64,000 nucleotides of DNA from JANRIC01 sp033765345 (lineage in GTDB: Bacteria > Bacteroidota > Bacteroidia > Cytophagales > Microscillaceae), in assembly GCA_033765345.1 (NCBI GenBank), contig JANRIC010000007.1, forward strand, positions 1 to 64,000, read 5' to 3'. Below, piece after piece: positions 46,103 to 56,175 of this stretch. The notes beneath the pieces are model-generated. The model was given only the letters and a program-made list of their open reading frames with translations, made no database searches and was not told the origin of the DNA. A program made the translations under genes and the position numbers. Each line of letters opens with the position of its first letter. Within the stretch, counting starts at the first letter, position 1.

Positions 46103-47305
46103 ATGAAAAGAAGAAAATTTATACAAAAATCAGCCCTGGCTGTGAGTGGTTCTATGCTGATCCCTGGTTTTTTGAAAGCTCTAGAAATCAATCAGCTAAA
46201 TAAATCCTTTGGGGAAGGCAAAAAATTAGTAATCATCCAATGGTCTGGTGGAAATGACGGACTTAATACCGTAGTGCCATTCAACAATGATTTGTACTAT
46301 AAAAACAGACCCAGACTTGCCCTCGCCAAAAATGAAGTATTAGCCCTCACCAACGAACTGGGGCTGAACCCTGTGATGTCAGGGCTTAAACAGATATTTG
46401 ATCAGGGGTATCTCTCCATTATCAACAATGTAGGGTATCCCAATCCTGATCGCTCACACTTTCGCTCGCTAGATATATGGCATACTGCCAGCGAATCTGA
46501 CGAATACCTCAATACAGGCTGGCTAGGTCGCTATCTGGACGCCCAATGCGTCGGGGGCTGTCAGACAGCACACCAGGCCTTAGAGGTAGATGATACCCTG
46601 AGCTTGGCACTCAAAGGCGAACAAATCAAGGGGCTAGCCCTTCAGAATGCCCAAAAACTTTATAAACTGACCCAGGAAAGCCATATCCAATCCCTGAGTA
46701 ACATGAAGGTTCAAGAAGAAGATTCGGAAGTATCTTATTTGTATAAAACCCTGGCTGAAACTGTATCTTCGGCAGATTACATTTATGACAAATCCAAAAC
46801 TTACAAAAGCAAACTGACTTACCCCACCACGCCCTTTGCCCGCCAATTACAAACCATTGCCGAGTTGATCAATGCAGGGCTGGATACACGGGTATATTAT
46901 GCCTCTATGAGTGGTTTTGATACCCACGTAAATCAAAAACCCCAGCAAGACCGATTGTTGAAAATCTACTCTGATGCCATAGCTGTTTTTATCAAAGACC
47001 TAAAAGAAAATGGAAAGCTAGACGATACGATGATACTGACTTTTTCTGAATTCGGCCGCCGTGTAGCGCAAAATGCCAGCGGAGGCACCGACCACGGCAC
47101 AGCCAACAATGTATTTGTGATCAATGGCAAACTCAAAAAAGCAGGGATTTATAATGAATTACCCAATCTCAGCGACCTCGATGAAGGCGACCTCAAGTAT
47201 ACCGTCGATTTTAGAAAAATATATGCGACTTTGCTTGAAAAACAACTTTCGGTAAATTCCCAAACTATTCTCCATAAAAAGTTTGATCTTTTAAACTTCA
47301 TTTAA
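46103..47305 (+). CDS. DUF1501 family protein (sulfatase-like fold), exported
   Basis: The ATG at 46103 gives MKRRKFIQKSALAVSGSML, a twin-arginine-like signal (K-R-R-K-F) with hydrophobic run to about residue 25. Family marks are LVIIQWSGGNDGLNTVVPF, YPNPDRSHFRSLDIWHTA, the GFDTHVNQKPQQDRLL helix and the closing TFSEFGRRVAQNASGGTDHG. This is the alkaline-phosphatase/sulfatase-like DUF1501 family, paired with DUF1800 in many Bacteroidetes and Planctomycetes. 400 residues is usual. The substrate is unknown; it should act outside the cytoplasm. Confidence 0.88.
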   Translation: MKRRKFIQKSALAVSGSMLIPGFLKALEINQLNKSFGEGKKLVIIQWSGGNDGLNTVVPFNNDLYYKNRPRLALAKNEVLALTNELGLNPVMSGLKQIFDQGYLSIINNVGYPNPDRSHFRSLDIWHTASESDEYLNTGWLGRYLDAQCVGGCQTAHQALEVDDTLSLALKGEQIKGLALQNAQKLYKLTQESHIQSLSNMKVQEEDSEVSYLYKTLAETVSSADYIYDKSKTYKSKLTYPTTPFARQLQTIAELINAGLDTRVYYASMSGFDTHVNQKPQQDRLLKIYSDAIAVFIKDLKENGKLDDTMILTFSEFGRRVAQNASGGTDHGTANNVFVINGKLKKAGIYNELPNLSDLDEGDLKYTVDFRKIYATLLEKQLSVNSQTILHKKFDLLNFI

Positions 47306-47890
47306 TCTATAACAAGCCTTCGGGATTTTATCATTATTTTGTGTTTTTTTTGTAAAAATAGGATTATTTACAGTTGCCGAAAGCAACTGTATTTTTTTGT
47401 CTTGATTAGATTGGCTTTTTTTAGTATAATTTTATAATCAAGTAATTTTATAACTGTATATATTGTTTTTACCTCGATAATAAACTGATCTTATAGTCTT
47501 AAGTAGATTTTTATTTGCTTTAGGGTATTTACTTGACATCCATATCAACAAAAAAATCTAATTAAGTATCTGATTATCAAATATTTAACTGATTTTTTGC
47601 CTTATAAAAACTCCTGATGTGATTTCAGAGATAAAAAATACTTTTTGAACTGGATAAATATTCATTTGAGCGATAAACATACACAATGTTATGCAAGCTG
47701 AGAGAAGGGCAATACTGCTAATTTATAATAGCTTTACTATCAAAAAATAAAAAAAATGATATAAAAAATAGGTATAGTTAAATGATACCAAAAAGATTCA
47801 AAATTATTTATTTGGATTATTTCTTTATATAAAAAATTTCGCTTAGGTTTATTCTCAGATAACAAAACATTAACATTAAAACAAAAGAAC
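47306..47890. other. AT-rich region between terminator and susC-like gene
   Basis: After the terminator at 47369-47398 about 490 bp of very AT-rich DNA precede the SusC-like gene, with no reading frame I can support. It should hold the promoter of the three-gene outer-membrane operon, probably with a long leader; no clear -7/-33 pair was found. Confidence 0.5.
47369..47398 (+). terminator. Rho-independent terminator of the DUF1800-DUF1501 unit
   Basis: A 9-bp perfect stem (TACAGTTGC, 47369-47377, and GCAACTGTA, 47383-47391) with loop CGAAA is followed by seven T. Confidence 0.88.
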
Positions 47891-50800
47891 ATGAAGCAAA
47901 AACTACTCTTAAGTTTTTGCCTGGCCTTTGCTTTGTTTTTTCAAGCAATGGCACAGGACAGGTCTATTACCGGTACGGTAACTGATGGAGATAGCGGAGA
48001 GCCCATCCCGGGCGTAAGCATCGTCATCAAAGGTACTAGTACAGGTACGGTTACCGACGTCAACGGTAAATATACAATTGTATCTTCTCAAGGTGCAACA
48101 CTTGTGTTTTCTGCCGTTGGTTTTGGAGAACGCGAAATAATAGTAGGCACCGAGTCGTCTCTGGACGTGAAATTACTTACCTCTACCAAAGAACTGGGTG
48201 AGGTAGTTGTGACGGCGGTAGGTATCGAGCGTGACAAAAAAGCACTGGGTTATGCCGTTTCTACAATAAGTAATGAGCAAATAGAGCAAAAAACTGAGGG
48301 CGACATCGGCCGTCTTTTACGTGGTAAAGCTGCCGGGGTTCAGGTTACTCAAACCAGTGGACTATCCGGCTCAGGTACCAGCATCATAATCCGGGGCTAC
48401 AGTACGGTGAATGGTAGTAACCAACCGCTATTTGTAGTGGATGGAGTACCTTTTAATAGTAATACCAATACTTCACAAAACTTTGTGGACGGACAAACCG
48501 AGTCCAGCCGATTCTTAGACTTAGACCCCAACAACATCGAGAGCGTAAACGTACTCAAAGGTTTGAGTGCTACGGTATTGTACGGAGACCGTGGTCGTAA
48601 TGGGGTAATTTTGATTACCACCAAAAACGGTAGCAAAGCAGCAACCCGGAAGAAGAATGAAGTCACGGTTACACAATCTGTGTTTGCTAACCAAATTGCT
48701 TCATTGCCTGATTACACCGAATCCTATGGAGCAGGATTTTTCAATCAAGCCGGTCCATTCTTCAGTAACTGGGGTCCGAGTTTCTCCGAAGTAACTAGTA
48801 TTGCTCACCCATATCAACAATACGCTTCTTTCCTGCCTGAGTATGATGGGGCACAATATGATTATAAGGATTACAAACCCGTAGAAAATTTCTTCCGTAC
48901 AGGAATTATTTCCAACACCTCTGTAAACCTCCGCGGAAGTACAGACAAAGCCAATTACTCCGTAAGTTATTCTTACTATGATGATGCAGGTTTTACTCCT
49001 GGCAACAACTTGGTTCGTAATACATTAGGCTTTGGAGGTAGTGCTTCTTTGACCAACAATTTTACTGTTTCGGCTACTTTCAACTATACCAACACCGATT
49101 ATCAATCTCCTCCCGTGGCAGCAAGTTTGGGTAGTGGTACTACAGGCAGTGGTGGATCTATATTCGGGGATTTGATGTATACGCCACCCAGCATAGATTT
49201 GAACAACTTGCCGTTCGAGAACCCTATTACAGGCGCAAGTATTTATTATCGAGGCTCTAATGATATTCAAAACCCAAGATGGACAGCTAAAAATGCCCGT
49301 ACAGGTCAAGTCGTTGACCGTTTCTTCGGTCAGGCAAACGTAAGCTATCAGCTCAAAGATTGGTTAAATATACTTTATCGTGTCGGTTTGGATACTTATA
49401 CCGAAGATAATGAGTACGGGCAAAACAAAGGAGGTGTAGATGGAAACATTCTTGGTTATTATACTACCACCACCCGTAACGTAAAGATCATTAACCACGA
49501 CTGGATCGTAAACTTCAATAAAAATCTTTCTGAAAGTGTAGGACTCAATGTAATTGCCGGATTTAACGCAAGGCGTGATATTTTAATCGGATCAGGTGTT
49601 TCCAGTACCAATCAGGAAGTATTTGGGTCTTTGAAACATTTCAACTTTAGAGAGTATACAGGTTTTGAGTTTGAGGAAGCTGAAAATCGTCTTGGAGTTT
49701 ACCTACAAGCTGAATTATCTTTCAAAGATTATCTGTTTTTTACACTTGCTAGTAGAAATGACTGGACGAATACCCTGGAGAAAGGGAACAACTCTCTTTT
49801 CTATCCAGCCGCCAGTGTAGCTTTCGATCTTACCAGTGCCTTTGACGGTCTAAAAAATAACGATATATTAAGCTATTTAAAACTTAGATTGGGTTACGGA
49901 TCTTCTGCTAATTTCCCAGGTTCTTACAATACTCGCAATACAGTAGGTTTAACAACACGTGCTTTTGTACCCAGAGGTGGATCTGATCCGATTGCTTCTA
50001 ATGCAGTAAGTAACCGCTTGGGTAATCCCAATCTACAGCCCGAACGTCTGAATGAGGTTGAAGCAGGTATTGAATCACGTTTCCTCAATGATCGTTTTAG
50101 CTTAGAATTGTCCATATATAATAAAACAACTACTGATCTTCTTCTGAACAGACAACTTGACCCTTCCACAGGTTTTACCGATATTCAGATCAATGCTGGT
50201 AAACTAAGAGTACGAGGTCTTGAATTGGACTTTAATGCCAATGTACTGAAACTAGGCGACTTTAACTGGGATATCAGCGGTAACTTCGTAATCATCCGCA
50301 GCAAAGTTCTTGAACTTCCCGAAGGTAATAAAGAAATCGCCTACGCCGGATTTACCAACCTGGGTAACTTTGCCATTGAGGGTGAACCTCTGGGCGTAAT
50401 TCAGGGAAGTGTAGCACTCAGAGATGAAAACGGTAACAAAGTAGTGGGTTCGAATGGTGAATATTTGACTGATCCAGATATCAAAATCATTGCCAACCCT
50501 AACCGTGATTTTACAACGGCTATCACCAGCACCTTCTCCTGGAAAGGTATTCGTTTCAGCATGGAGTGGCAATATGAGCAGGGAGGTCAGTATTGGTCTC
50601 AGACTGCAGGAGCTCTTGTAGGGCGTGGTGTGACCAAAGAAACCGACGTAGACCGTCGTGCTTCTCTTGTATTACCTGGAGTAAATGAAGAAGGACAACC
50701 AAACAACGTTCAAATCGCTGCGACTGACTTTTATTTTGGAGTAATTGGTTTCGGACCGGATGAATTCCAGGTATTTGATGCTACTACACTTCGTTTGAAT

Positions 50801-51034
50801 GAAGTCTCACTTTCTTATGGATTGCCCAAAAACTTGCTGAATAAGACACCATTCGGAAGCGTTGAGTTTACTCTTTCTGGCTACAACCTCTGGTATGAAG
50901 CCTTTAACTTCCCGGATGCAGTCAATTTTGACACCAACGTACTGGGTACAGGAGTAGGTAATGGACAAGGGCTTGATTTCATCAGTGGACCTTCTTCTAA
51001 GAGATTTGGAGGTAGTGTAAAAGTTACCTTCTAA
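47891..51034 (+). CDS. SusC/RagA-type TonB-dependent outer-membrane transporter
   Basis: 1047 residues: signal peptide (about 1-22, cut before QDRSITG), a carboxypeptidase-regulatory-like domain 25-100 (GTVTDGDSGEPIPGVSIVIK, VTDVNGKYTI), TonB box region (GEVVVTAVGIERDKKALGYA), plug domain with GKAAGVQVTQTSG and LYGDRGRNGVILITTK (the SusC signature), and a 22-strand barrel ending KRFGGSVKVTF. Such proteins import oligomers with a SusD lid. The SusD gene follows 33 bp later. No glycosidase or protease gene is beside it, so the substrate cannot be inferred. Confidence 0.96.
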   Translation: MKQKLLLSFCLAFALFFQAMAQDRSITGTVTDGDSGEPIPGVSIVIKGTSTGTVTDVNGKYTIVSSQGATLVFSAVGFGEREIIVGTESSLDVKLLTSTKELGEVVVTAVGIERDKKALGYAVSTISNEQIEQKTEGDIGRLLRGKAAGVQVTQTSGLSGSGTSIIIRGYSTVNGSNQPLFVVDGVPFNSNTNTSQNFVDGQTESSRFLDLDPNNIESVNVLKGLSATVLYGDRGRNGVILITTKNGSKAATRKKNEVTVTQSVFANQIASLPDYTESYGAGFFNQAGPFFSNWGPSFSEVTSIAHPYQQYASFLPEYDGAQYDYKDYKPVENFFRTGIISNTSVNLRGSTDKANYSVSYSYYDDAGFTPGNNLVRNTLGFGGSASLTNNFTVSATFNYTNTDYQSPPVAASLGSGTTGSGGSIFGDLMYTPPSIDLNNLPFENPITGASIYYRGSNDIQNPRWTAKNARTGQVVDRFFGQANVSYQLKDWLNILYRVGLDTYTEDNEYGQNKGGVDGNILGYYTTTTRNVKIINHDWIVNFNKNLSESVGLNVIAGFNARRDILIGSGVSSTNQEVFGSLKHFNFREYTGFEFEEAENRLGVYLQAELSFKDYLFFTLASRNDWTNTLEKGNNSLFYPAASVAFDLTSAFDGLKNNDILSYLKLRLGYGSSANFPGSYNTRNTVGLTTRAFVPRGGSDPIASNAVSNRLGNPNLQPERLNEVEAGIESRFLNDRFSLELSIYNKTTTDLLLNRQLDPSTGFTDIQINAGKLRVRGLELDFNANVLKLGDFNWDISGNFVIIRSKVLELPEGNKEIAYAGFTNLGNFAIEGEPLGVIQGSVALRDENGNKVVGSNGEYLTDPDIKIIANPNRDFTTAITSTFSWKGIRFSMEWQYEQGGQYWSQTAGALVGRGVTKETDVDRRASLVLPGVNEEGQPNNVQIAATDFYFGVIGFGPDEFQVFDATTLRLNEVSLSYGLPKNLLNKTPFGSVEFTLSGYNLWYEAFNFPDAVNFDTNVLGTGVGNGQGLDFISGPSSKRFGGSVKVTF

Positions 51035-51067
51035 GCAAATTATTGACTTTAAAAAATTATATGTATT

Positions 51068-52753
51068 ATGAAATCTAAAATAAAAATATTATTCTTAGCA
51101 TTTTCTTTGTTTTTCTTTGGGGCTTGTGAGGTCTTGGATACGGGCGTAGTGAATAACCCCAATGCATTGACCCCCTCACAGGCAAGTATCAACAACCTGT
51201 TGAACAATATTCAGATAAATACAGCAGGAATGTTTAATACTGCTCAGGATTTTGGTGCGGAAGTTACCAGAATGTTGCAAATGGGCGGTGGCAATATATA
51301 CAGAAGTGCCTATTCTCCAGAGAGTTTTGATAATCTCTGGTCTACCTCTTATGCTACAGTACTTGCGGATGTTGAGGCTGTTTTGCCGCTTGCACAAGAG
51401 CTTGAAGCTTCCAACCACCAGGGAGTAGCAAAGTTGATTAAGTCTTATATATATACAACCCTCGTTGATTATTTTGCAGATGTTCCTTTCACCGAAGCCA
51501 TACAAGGATCAGGCAATCTGAATCCTGCAAATACATCTGGGGCTGAAATTTACAATCAGGCACTTGTCCTTTTGGACGAAGCTATTGCTCATTTTAATGA
51601 AGCTTCTACCATCACATCGCCTGATTTGTTTTTTGGAGGAAGTGGGATTGCAGCCAACAGAGCCAAATGGATTAAAGTAGCCAATACCCTCAAATTCAGA
51701 ATATACCTACAGCGTAGGGCTATTGATTCTACTGCTGGAGATAATATAAGAGCTCTTGTAACCGGAGGAGGTTTGATCTCTACGGCTGCCGAAGATTTTA
51801 ATTTCCAATATTCTACTACTTTGGCAAACCCCAATAGCCGCCACCCAAGATATAATGGAAATTATGTGAATGGTGCCGGGGAGTACATGTCCAATCATTA
51901 TATGGGACTCTTTGAAAATGGCCCTGCCGGAAGAGACCCTCGTCGCCGTTATTATTTCTTGCGTCAAGGTAATGCCAATTCATCTGCGGCTACTTCGCAG
52001 ACCCTGCCTTGTACTACGTTCGATCGCCCTGCACACTATGGGGATGATGATACCTTCTGCCGTGTCGGAAACGGCTACTGGGGGCGTGACCACGGGGATG
52101 ATGATGGTATTCCACCTGACGGTTTTCAGAGAACTATCTGGGGGCTTTATCCCGCTGGTGGGCAGTTTGATACCAGAGCAGATAATAGCTCAAGCAGTAC
52201 CAGGATTGTTGTTACGCAAAGCTCAGGGGCAACCGGGCAAGGTATTCAGCCGATCATGTTAAGCTGTTATGTGAATTTCCTTAGAGCAGAAGCTGATCTA
52301 ATCTACAATACCGACGATGATGCAAGGGCACAACTGGAGGCAGGTATAAGAGGGTCTATTGCCAAAGTAATGTCATTCGGATCTTTGGATCCAACCGTGG
52401 CCGCCAACCCTTCTTTGGTACCTACCGCGGGCGATATTGACGGTTATGTGGCTGCCATTCTAACACTTTACGACAATGCTGCAAATGACGAAGAAAGACT
52501 GGAAGTTGTGATCAACGAATACTACAAAGCTGCTTTTGGTAATGGTATCGAGGCTTACAATGCTTATCGCAGAACGGGTTATCCAAGTAATCTTCAGCCC
52601 GCGCTTGAGCCTTCTCCAGGACAATTTATCTTGACTTTCTTTTATCCAGCAAACTTTGTAAACCGTAATTCAAGCGCGCCTGCACAAAAAGACCCCAATA
52701 ACTGGCCTAAGGTGTTTTGGCAGCCTGATAACGTGGTTCCTAACCTTAAATAA
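51068..52753 (+). CDS. SusD/RagB-like surface lipoprotein
   Basis: 561 residues with a lipoprotein signal (FSLFFFGAC, Cys20). Helical SusD fold, with YTTLVDYFADVPFTEAIQG, QALVLLDEAIAHFNEA, WIKVANTLKFRIYLQRR and a late ARAQLEAGIRGSIAK TPR-like part. The C-terminal FWQPDNVVPNLK is typical. The section 290-390 is rich in Asp, Gly and Ser (GDDDTF, GRDHGDDDG), which may bind a metal. It caps the SusC barrel and binds substrate. It belongs to the SusD-like group often annotated RagB/SusD. Confidence 0.93.
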   Translation: MKSKIKILFLAFSLFFFGACEVLDTGVVNNPNALTPSQASINNLLNNIQINTAGMFNTAQDFGAEVTRMLQMGGGNIYRSAYSPESFDNLWSTSYATVLADVEAVLPLAQELEASNHQGVAKLIKSYIYTTLVDYFADVPFTEAIQGSGNLNPANTSGAEIYNQALVLLDEAIAHFNEASTITSPDLFFGGSGIAANRAKWIKVANTLKFRIYLQRRAIDSTAGDNIRALVTGGGLISTAAEDFNFQYSTTLANPNSRHPRYNGNYVNGAGEYMSNHYMGLFENGPAGRDPRRRYYFLRQGNANSSAATSQTLPCTTFDRPAHYGDDDTFCRVGNGYWGRDHGDDDGIPPDGFQRTIWGLYPAGGQFDTRADNSSSSTRIVVTQSSGATGQGIQPIMLSCYVNFLRAEADLIYNTDDDARAQLEAGIRGSIAKVMSFGSLDPTVAANPSLVPTAGDIDGYVAAILTLYDNAANDEERLEVVINEYYKAAFGNGIEAYNAYRRTGYPSNLQPALEPSPGQFILTFFYPANFVNRNSSAPAQKDPNNWPKVFWQPDNVVPNLK

Positions 52754-52758
52754 TAAAT

Positions 52759-53718
52759 ATGATAATGAAGAAGATGAAAAAAATATTATATAGCTTTTTA
52801 TGTCTGGGATTGATGTTTGGCATGAGTTCATGTGAAGACGAATTGTTCTACCAGACAGTTCCTAACGGGCCTATGGTGCTTCTCGATAATGTAGTAGTTG
52901 CCGTGTTTAATGCCGCTGATATTACTAATGCTACTTATGAGGCCGATATCAGAGTACCTGCCAACAACGTACAGTCCTATAAACTCTTTGCCCGCGTGAC
53001 GCGCGGTAGCTTTGTATCCGACCTTTCGGAAGTGAAGACCATTACAGATTTCTCAAGCCGGATGGTGATTACTGCTGCTGAATTAGCCAATGCCATAGAT
53101 ACTTTAAAAAGAAGTAACTATAACCCCGCTGATCCCGCAACCTATGTCTTGGTAGACGGATCTGACGACCTCCTCCCAGGTGACCGTATTGATTTTGATA
53201 ACCAAGTAACTGGAACTATTGGCGGTAGATCAGTGACACTCACTAGTGCTGACCAGGATGCTGACTTGGCTACCAACCCTAACCAACGCTCCGGATACCG
53301 ATTCACTACTTTCGTATCTTGTCCGTTTACTGCGGCGGATATGGTAGGAACGTATTCCGTTGTAGCTGACCCCGGCGAGTGGACCTTGCCCGATGCAAGC
53401 ATCACAGTGTCGGTAGAAGCCGGAGCAAGTGCGAACCAGATCATTATTAAAGATATGTTTGGACACGCTGCTTTTACTCCCAGCACATCTGACGGACCTT
53501 TCGATGTGATAGTTACCGTAAATGCTACCACTGGGCAAGCCACCGTAGCTAGACAGAATGCTTTTGATACGGCTAACTACAACCTGGCTTTTGGAATTGG
53601 CACCGTAGATGGAAGTGGTTTTGCGTTTAGTTGTACAGGAGGAATTAATCTCAATCTTACTTTTAGAGTAGCCGCTGGTTCATTCGGAACTTTTGCTTAT
53701 AATCTTCAGAAAAATTAA
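52759..53718 (+). CDS. Lipoprotein third gene of the SusCD operon
   Basis: Not recognised beyond its position. It has three possible ATGs (52759, 52765, 52774), then a lipoprotein signal with MSSCEDE. The body is beta-rich and Asp/Thr/Ala-rich, with a Cys pair (SCPFTAAD, FSCTGG) and two beta-sandwich-like halves. It starts 5 bp after the SusD gene. Third-position lipoproteins of this size (SusE/F-like in role, not in sequence) often sit at the surface and help to bind the substrate. The operon ends in the terminator at 53743. Confidence 0.75.
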   Translation: MIMKKMKKILYSFLCLGLMFGMSSCEDELFYQTVPNGPMVLLDNVVVAVFNAADITNATYEADIRVPANNVQSYKLFARVTRGSFVSDLSEVKTITDFSSRMVITAAELANAIDTLKRSNYNPADPATYVLVDGSDDLLPGDRIDFDNQVTGTIGGRSVTLTSADQDADLATNPNQRSGYRFTTFVSCPFTAADMVGTYSVVADPGEWTLPDASITVSVEAGASANQIIIKDMFGHAAFTPSTSDGPFDVIVTVNATTGQATVARQNAFDTANYNLAFGIGTVDGSGFAFSCTGGINLNLTFRVAAGSFGTFAYNLQKN

Positions 53719-53742
53719 TTTTCGTTTCGTTAAACTGTATTT

Positions 53743-53780
53743 AAAACACTGTAAGTATGAATACTTACAGTGTTTTTTTT
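53743..53780 (+). terminator. Rho-independent terminator of the SusCD operon
   Basis: A perfect 16-bp stem (AAAACACTGTAAGTAT, 53743-53758, and ATACTTACAGTGTTTT, 53761-53776) with a 2-base spacer (functional loop a few bases larger) runs into T-rich sequence. Confidence 0.9.
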
Positions 53781-53788
53781 TATTTTTG
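53781..53788 (+). promoter_or_regulatory. Candidate -7 box of the helicase operon
   Basis: TATTTTTG fits TAnnTTTG, 23 bp before the ATG at 53812 and directly behind the terminator tail. Confidence 0.4.
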
Positions 53789-53811
53789 TCTTACAATAAA
53801 TCATCAAAACT

Positions 53812-54522
53812 ATGAAGTACCTGATTTTTACCGTTTTGTTCTTGTGGAGCATACATCAGCTTAATGCCCAGGCCAATGATCCTACTTCCCAAAAAACTGC
53901 CAATACACTCAACAGAGCCCAAGTCAGACCCCACCAAAGAGTATATACCTCTCCAGTACCGAAGGGCGACTTGAAAGGAAGCCCCTACCTTTTTGATGAA
54001 TGGAAAAAAGGATTGATCACGATGAATGAAAAAGACGAAGTATATACGGTTGATTCTATGCGCCTCGATGGACTCAATCAGGAGCTTGACGTCTATACGG
54101 AGGGGCAAGTCAAAGCCATCAGTGGTTTTTTGATCAAAAAAATCTCTTTTGTAGATAATTATGGACAAATAGACCTCATCAACTTACTCAATTTTTCTTT
54201 TGAAGGTACCAAGCTCAAAGGCTTTGGGCAAGTGCTTGCATCTGGCAAACTCAGCCTACTCAAAAGAACGGTATTCAGCTTCAAGGAATCTAACTACAAT
54301 GTGGCACTCAATGTTGGAGACCGCTCCGATGCGATCTTCAAAAAAGACGAATATTATCTACTCAATGAAAAGGAAGAAATGACTCGCATCAAGTCTAAAA
54401 AAGAACTTCAACTCTATTTCCAATCCAATGAAAGAATGCAAAAATTCTTAGAAGAAAACAAATTCAACGTGAAGCAAGAAGAATCTCTTATAGCACTTGT
54501 GAATTACTTTAACCAATCATGA
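53812..54522 (+). CDS. Secreted hypothetical protein upstream of a DEAD-box helicase (236 aa)
   Basis: Not recognised as a named family. It has a signal peptide (TVLFLWSIHQLNAQA, cut near 19-20), then a domain with GSPYLFDEWKKGLITMNEKD, ending in a charged helical part (KKELQLYFQSNERMQKFLEEN). Its stop overlaps the ATG of the helicase gene (ATGA), so the two are coupled although one product is exported and the other cytoplasmic. There is no lipoprotein Cys. Confidence 0.7.
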   Translation: MKYLIFTVLFLWSIHQLNAQANDPTSQKTANTLNRAQVRPHQRVYTSPVPKGDLKGSPYLFDEWKKGLITMNEKDEVYTVDSMRLDGLNQELDVYTEGQVKAISGFLIKKISFVDNYGQIDLINLLNFSFEGTKLKGFGQVLASGKLSLLKRTVFSFKESNYNVALNVGDRSDAIFKKDEYYLLNEKEEMTRIKSKKELQLYFQSNERMQKFLEENKFNVKQEESLIALVNYFNQS

Positions 54523-55859
54523 GTTTTTCCGACCTCAAACTCAACAAACAGCTTTTAGACGCACTAAAAGACTTGAATTATGAAACTCCCAGCCCTATTC
54601 AGGAAAAAGCCATTCCGCTGATTCTGGCTGGGCACGATGTCATGGGTATCGCCCAAACTGGTACAGGCAAAACAGCCGCATACCTATTGCCTATCTTGAT
54701 GAAAATCAAATTTGCCCAGGGAGACAACCCCCGGGCACTGATCCTGGCACCTACCCGTGAGCTGGTCATACAGATTGAAGAGACTATCAGGCATCTGGCC
54801 AAATATACCGATCTCAGATTTGCGGCTATTTACGGCGGGCTGGGACCAACCACACAGATTGAACTGGTCAGGCAAGGGCTTGACATCCTGGTGGCGACTC
54901 CCGGCCGACTGATGGATATTTATTTCAAGGAAGTGCTTATCCTTAAGGAATTGAATACCCTGGTGCTGGATGAAGCCGATAAAATGATGGATATGGGTTT
55001 TATGCCCCAAATCAATCAAATTCTTGAGATCATCCCGACTAAAAGACAAAATCTCCTCTTCTCGGCAACAATGCCCGAAAAAGTCATCCGGCTTTCCGAA
55101 GACTTTCTGGAATTTCCTACGGTGATAGAAATCAGCCCACAGGCTACAGCCGCCACGACCGTCAAACAGGGGCTTTACCTGCTTCCCAATTTCAAAACCA
55201 AAATCAATCTGCTACAATTACTCCTCGAAGATGCCGATACTTTCAAAAGAGTGATCGTATTTGTACGCACGAAAAAAAATGCCGATAATATTTATAAATT
55301 CCTCGAGAGAAAACTCAAAGAAGATCAAATCAAGGTCATACACGCCAACAAAGGGCAAAATACCCGCATCAATGCCATGCAGGCATTCAAAAACGGAGAG
55401 GTACGGGTGCTTGTGGCCACAGATGTAGTAGCGCGTGGCATTGACGTAAGTTTGGTCAGTCACGTGATCAATTTTGACGTTCCGATGATTTATGAAGATT
55501 ATATCCACCGGATTGGGCGCACAGGCAGAGCCGAAGAGTCCGGAGAAGCCTTTTCACTGGTCACCAAGGCGGATTTGTACCACATCACCAAAATCGAGGC
55601 ACTGATGAACCAAAAAATCCCCGAAATCCCTCTGCCTGAAAACCTACAAATTACTCCTACCCCCAGAGAAGAAGAACAAGCCATGTTGCGTGAAATTGAC
55701 TATCAGAAAAAAAAGGAAAACCCGGATTACCAAGGTGCCTTCCACGAAAAAAAAATAAGCAAAACAAAAAAAACCTCCGCCAAACCAAATGCTCCGAAAA
55801 AAACAAATTCTTTCCTAAAACGATCGCAAAAAAACAATCATAAAAAGAAACGACCCTGA
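54519..55859 (+). CDS. DEAD-box ATP-dependent RNA helicase
   Basis: 446 residues with all motifs: Q motif (FSDLKLNKQLLDALKDLNYE with TPSPIQEKAIP), motif I AQTGTGKT (45-52), PTRELVIQ, GGLG, TPGRLMD, LVLDEADKMMDMGF, SAT, VFVRTKKNADNIY, ATDVVARGIDV and HRIGRTGRA. The C-terminal 40 residues are a Lys-rich basic tail, typical of the RhlE group in Bacteroidetes, that binds RNA. It works in ribosome assembly or mRNA decay. It overlaps the secreted-protein gene by 4 bp. Confidence 0.94.
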   Translation: MSFSDLKLNKQLLDALKDLNYETPSPIQEKAIPLILAGHDVMGIAQTGTGKTAAYLLPILMKIKFAQGDNPRALILAPTRELVIQIEETIRHLAKYTDLRFAAIYGGLGPTTQIELVRQGLDILVATPGRLMDIYFKEVLILKELNTLVLDEADKMMDMGFMPQINQILEIIPTKRQNLLFSATMPEKVIRLSEDFLEFPTVIEISPQATAATTVKQGLYLLPNFKTKINLLQLLLEDADTFKRVIVFVRTKKNADNIYKFLERKLKEDQIKVIHANKGQNTRINAMQAFKNGEVRVLVATDVVARGIDVSLVSHVINFDVPMIYEDYIHRIGRTGRAEESGEAFSLVTKADLYHITKIEALMNQKIPEIPLPENLQITPTPREEEQAMLREIDYQKKKENPDYQGAFHEKKISKTKKTSAKPNAPKKTNSFLKRSQKNNHKKKRP

Positions 55860-56175
55860 TTTTTGATCGGTTGATACCCCTATTTTGACACTTTACAGAA
55901 GAATTTTTTACTTAATCGAGTAAATCATGGGTTTAGGCTACTGTTTTAAGCCGTTTGTCTAAAAGCAGTTGAATACTAGAACTAGCTTTGCTAAATTTGT
56001 AACGTAAGAAATGATTGATGTAGCCTTTACAGGGCTGGTTAATTAAGGCTACAACATATCAGTCTTTCTTTCCATAGCTGGTTGAAGGATATTGGAGGAA
56101 GCATCTCAAACTCTTCCTCCACTTATCTTATAGCTTATAAAAATTTCCTTCCATATTTATTTATCCTCCTAAAAT
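55860..56175. other. Intergenic region with two hairpins
   Basis: No gene. Stems lie at 56019-56027/56045-56053 (TGTAGCCTT with AAGGCTACA) and 56093-56101/56113-56121 (TGGAGGAAG with CTTCCTCCA), between convergent genes. Neither has a long T-run. Confidence 0.5.

Noticed and set aside
47306..47890. Structured RNA or riboswitch upstream of the SusC-like gene
   Set aside because: Apart from the terminator the sequence is AT-rich without a stable stem series or any consensus I recognise.
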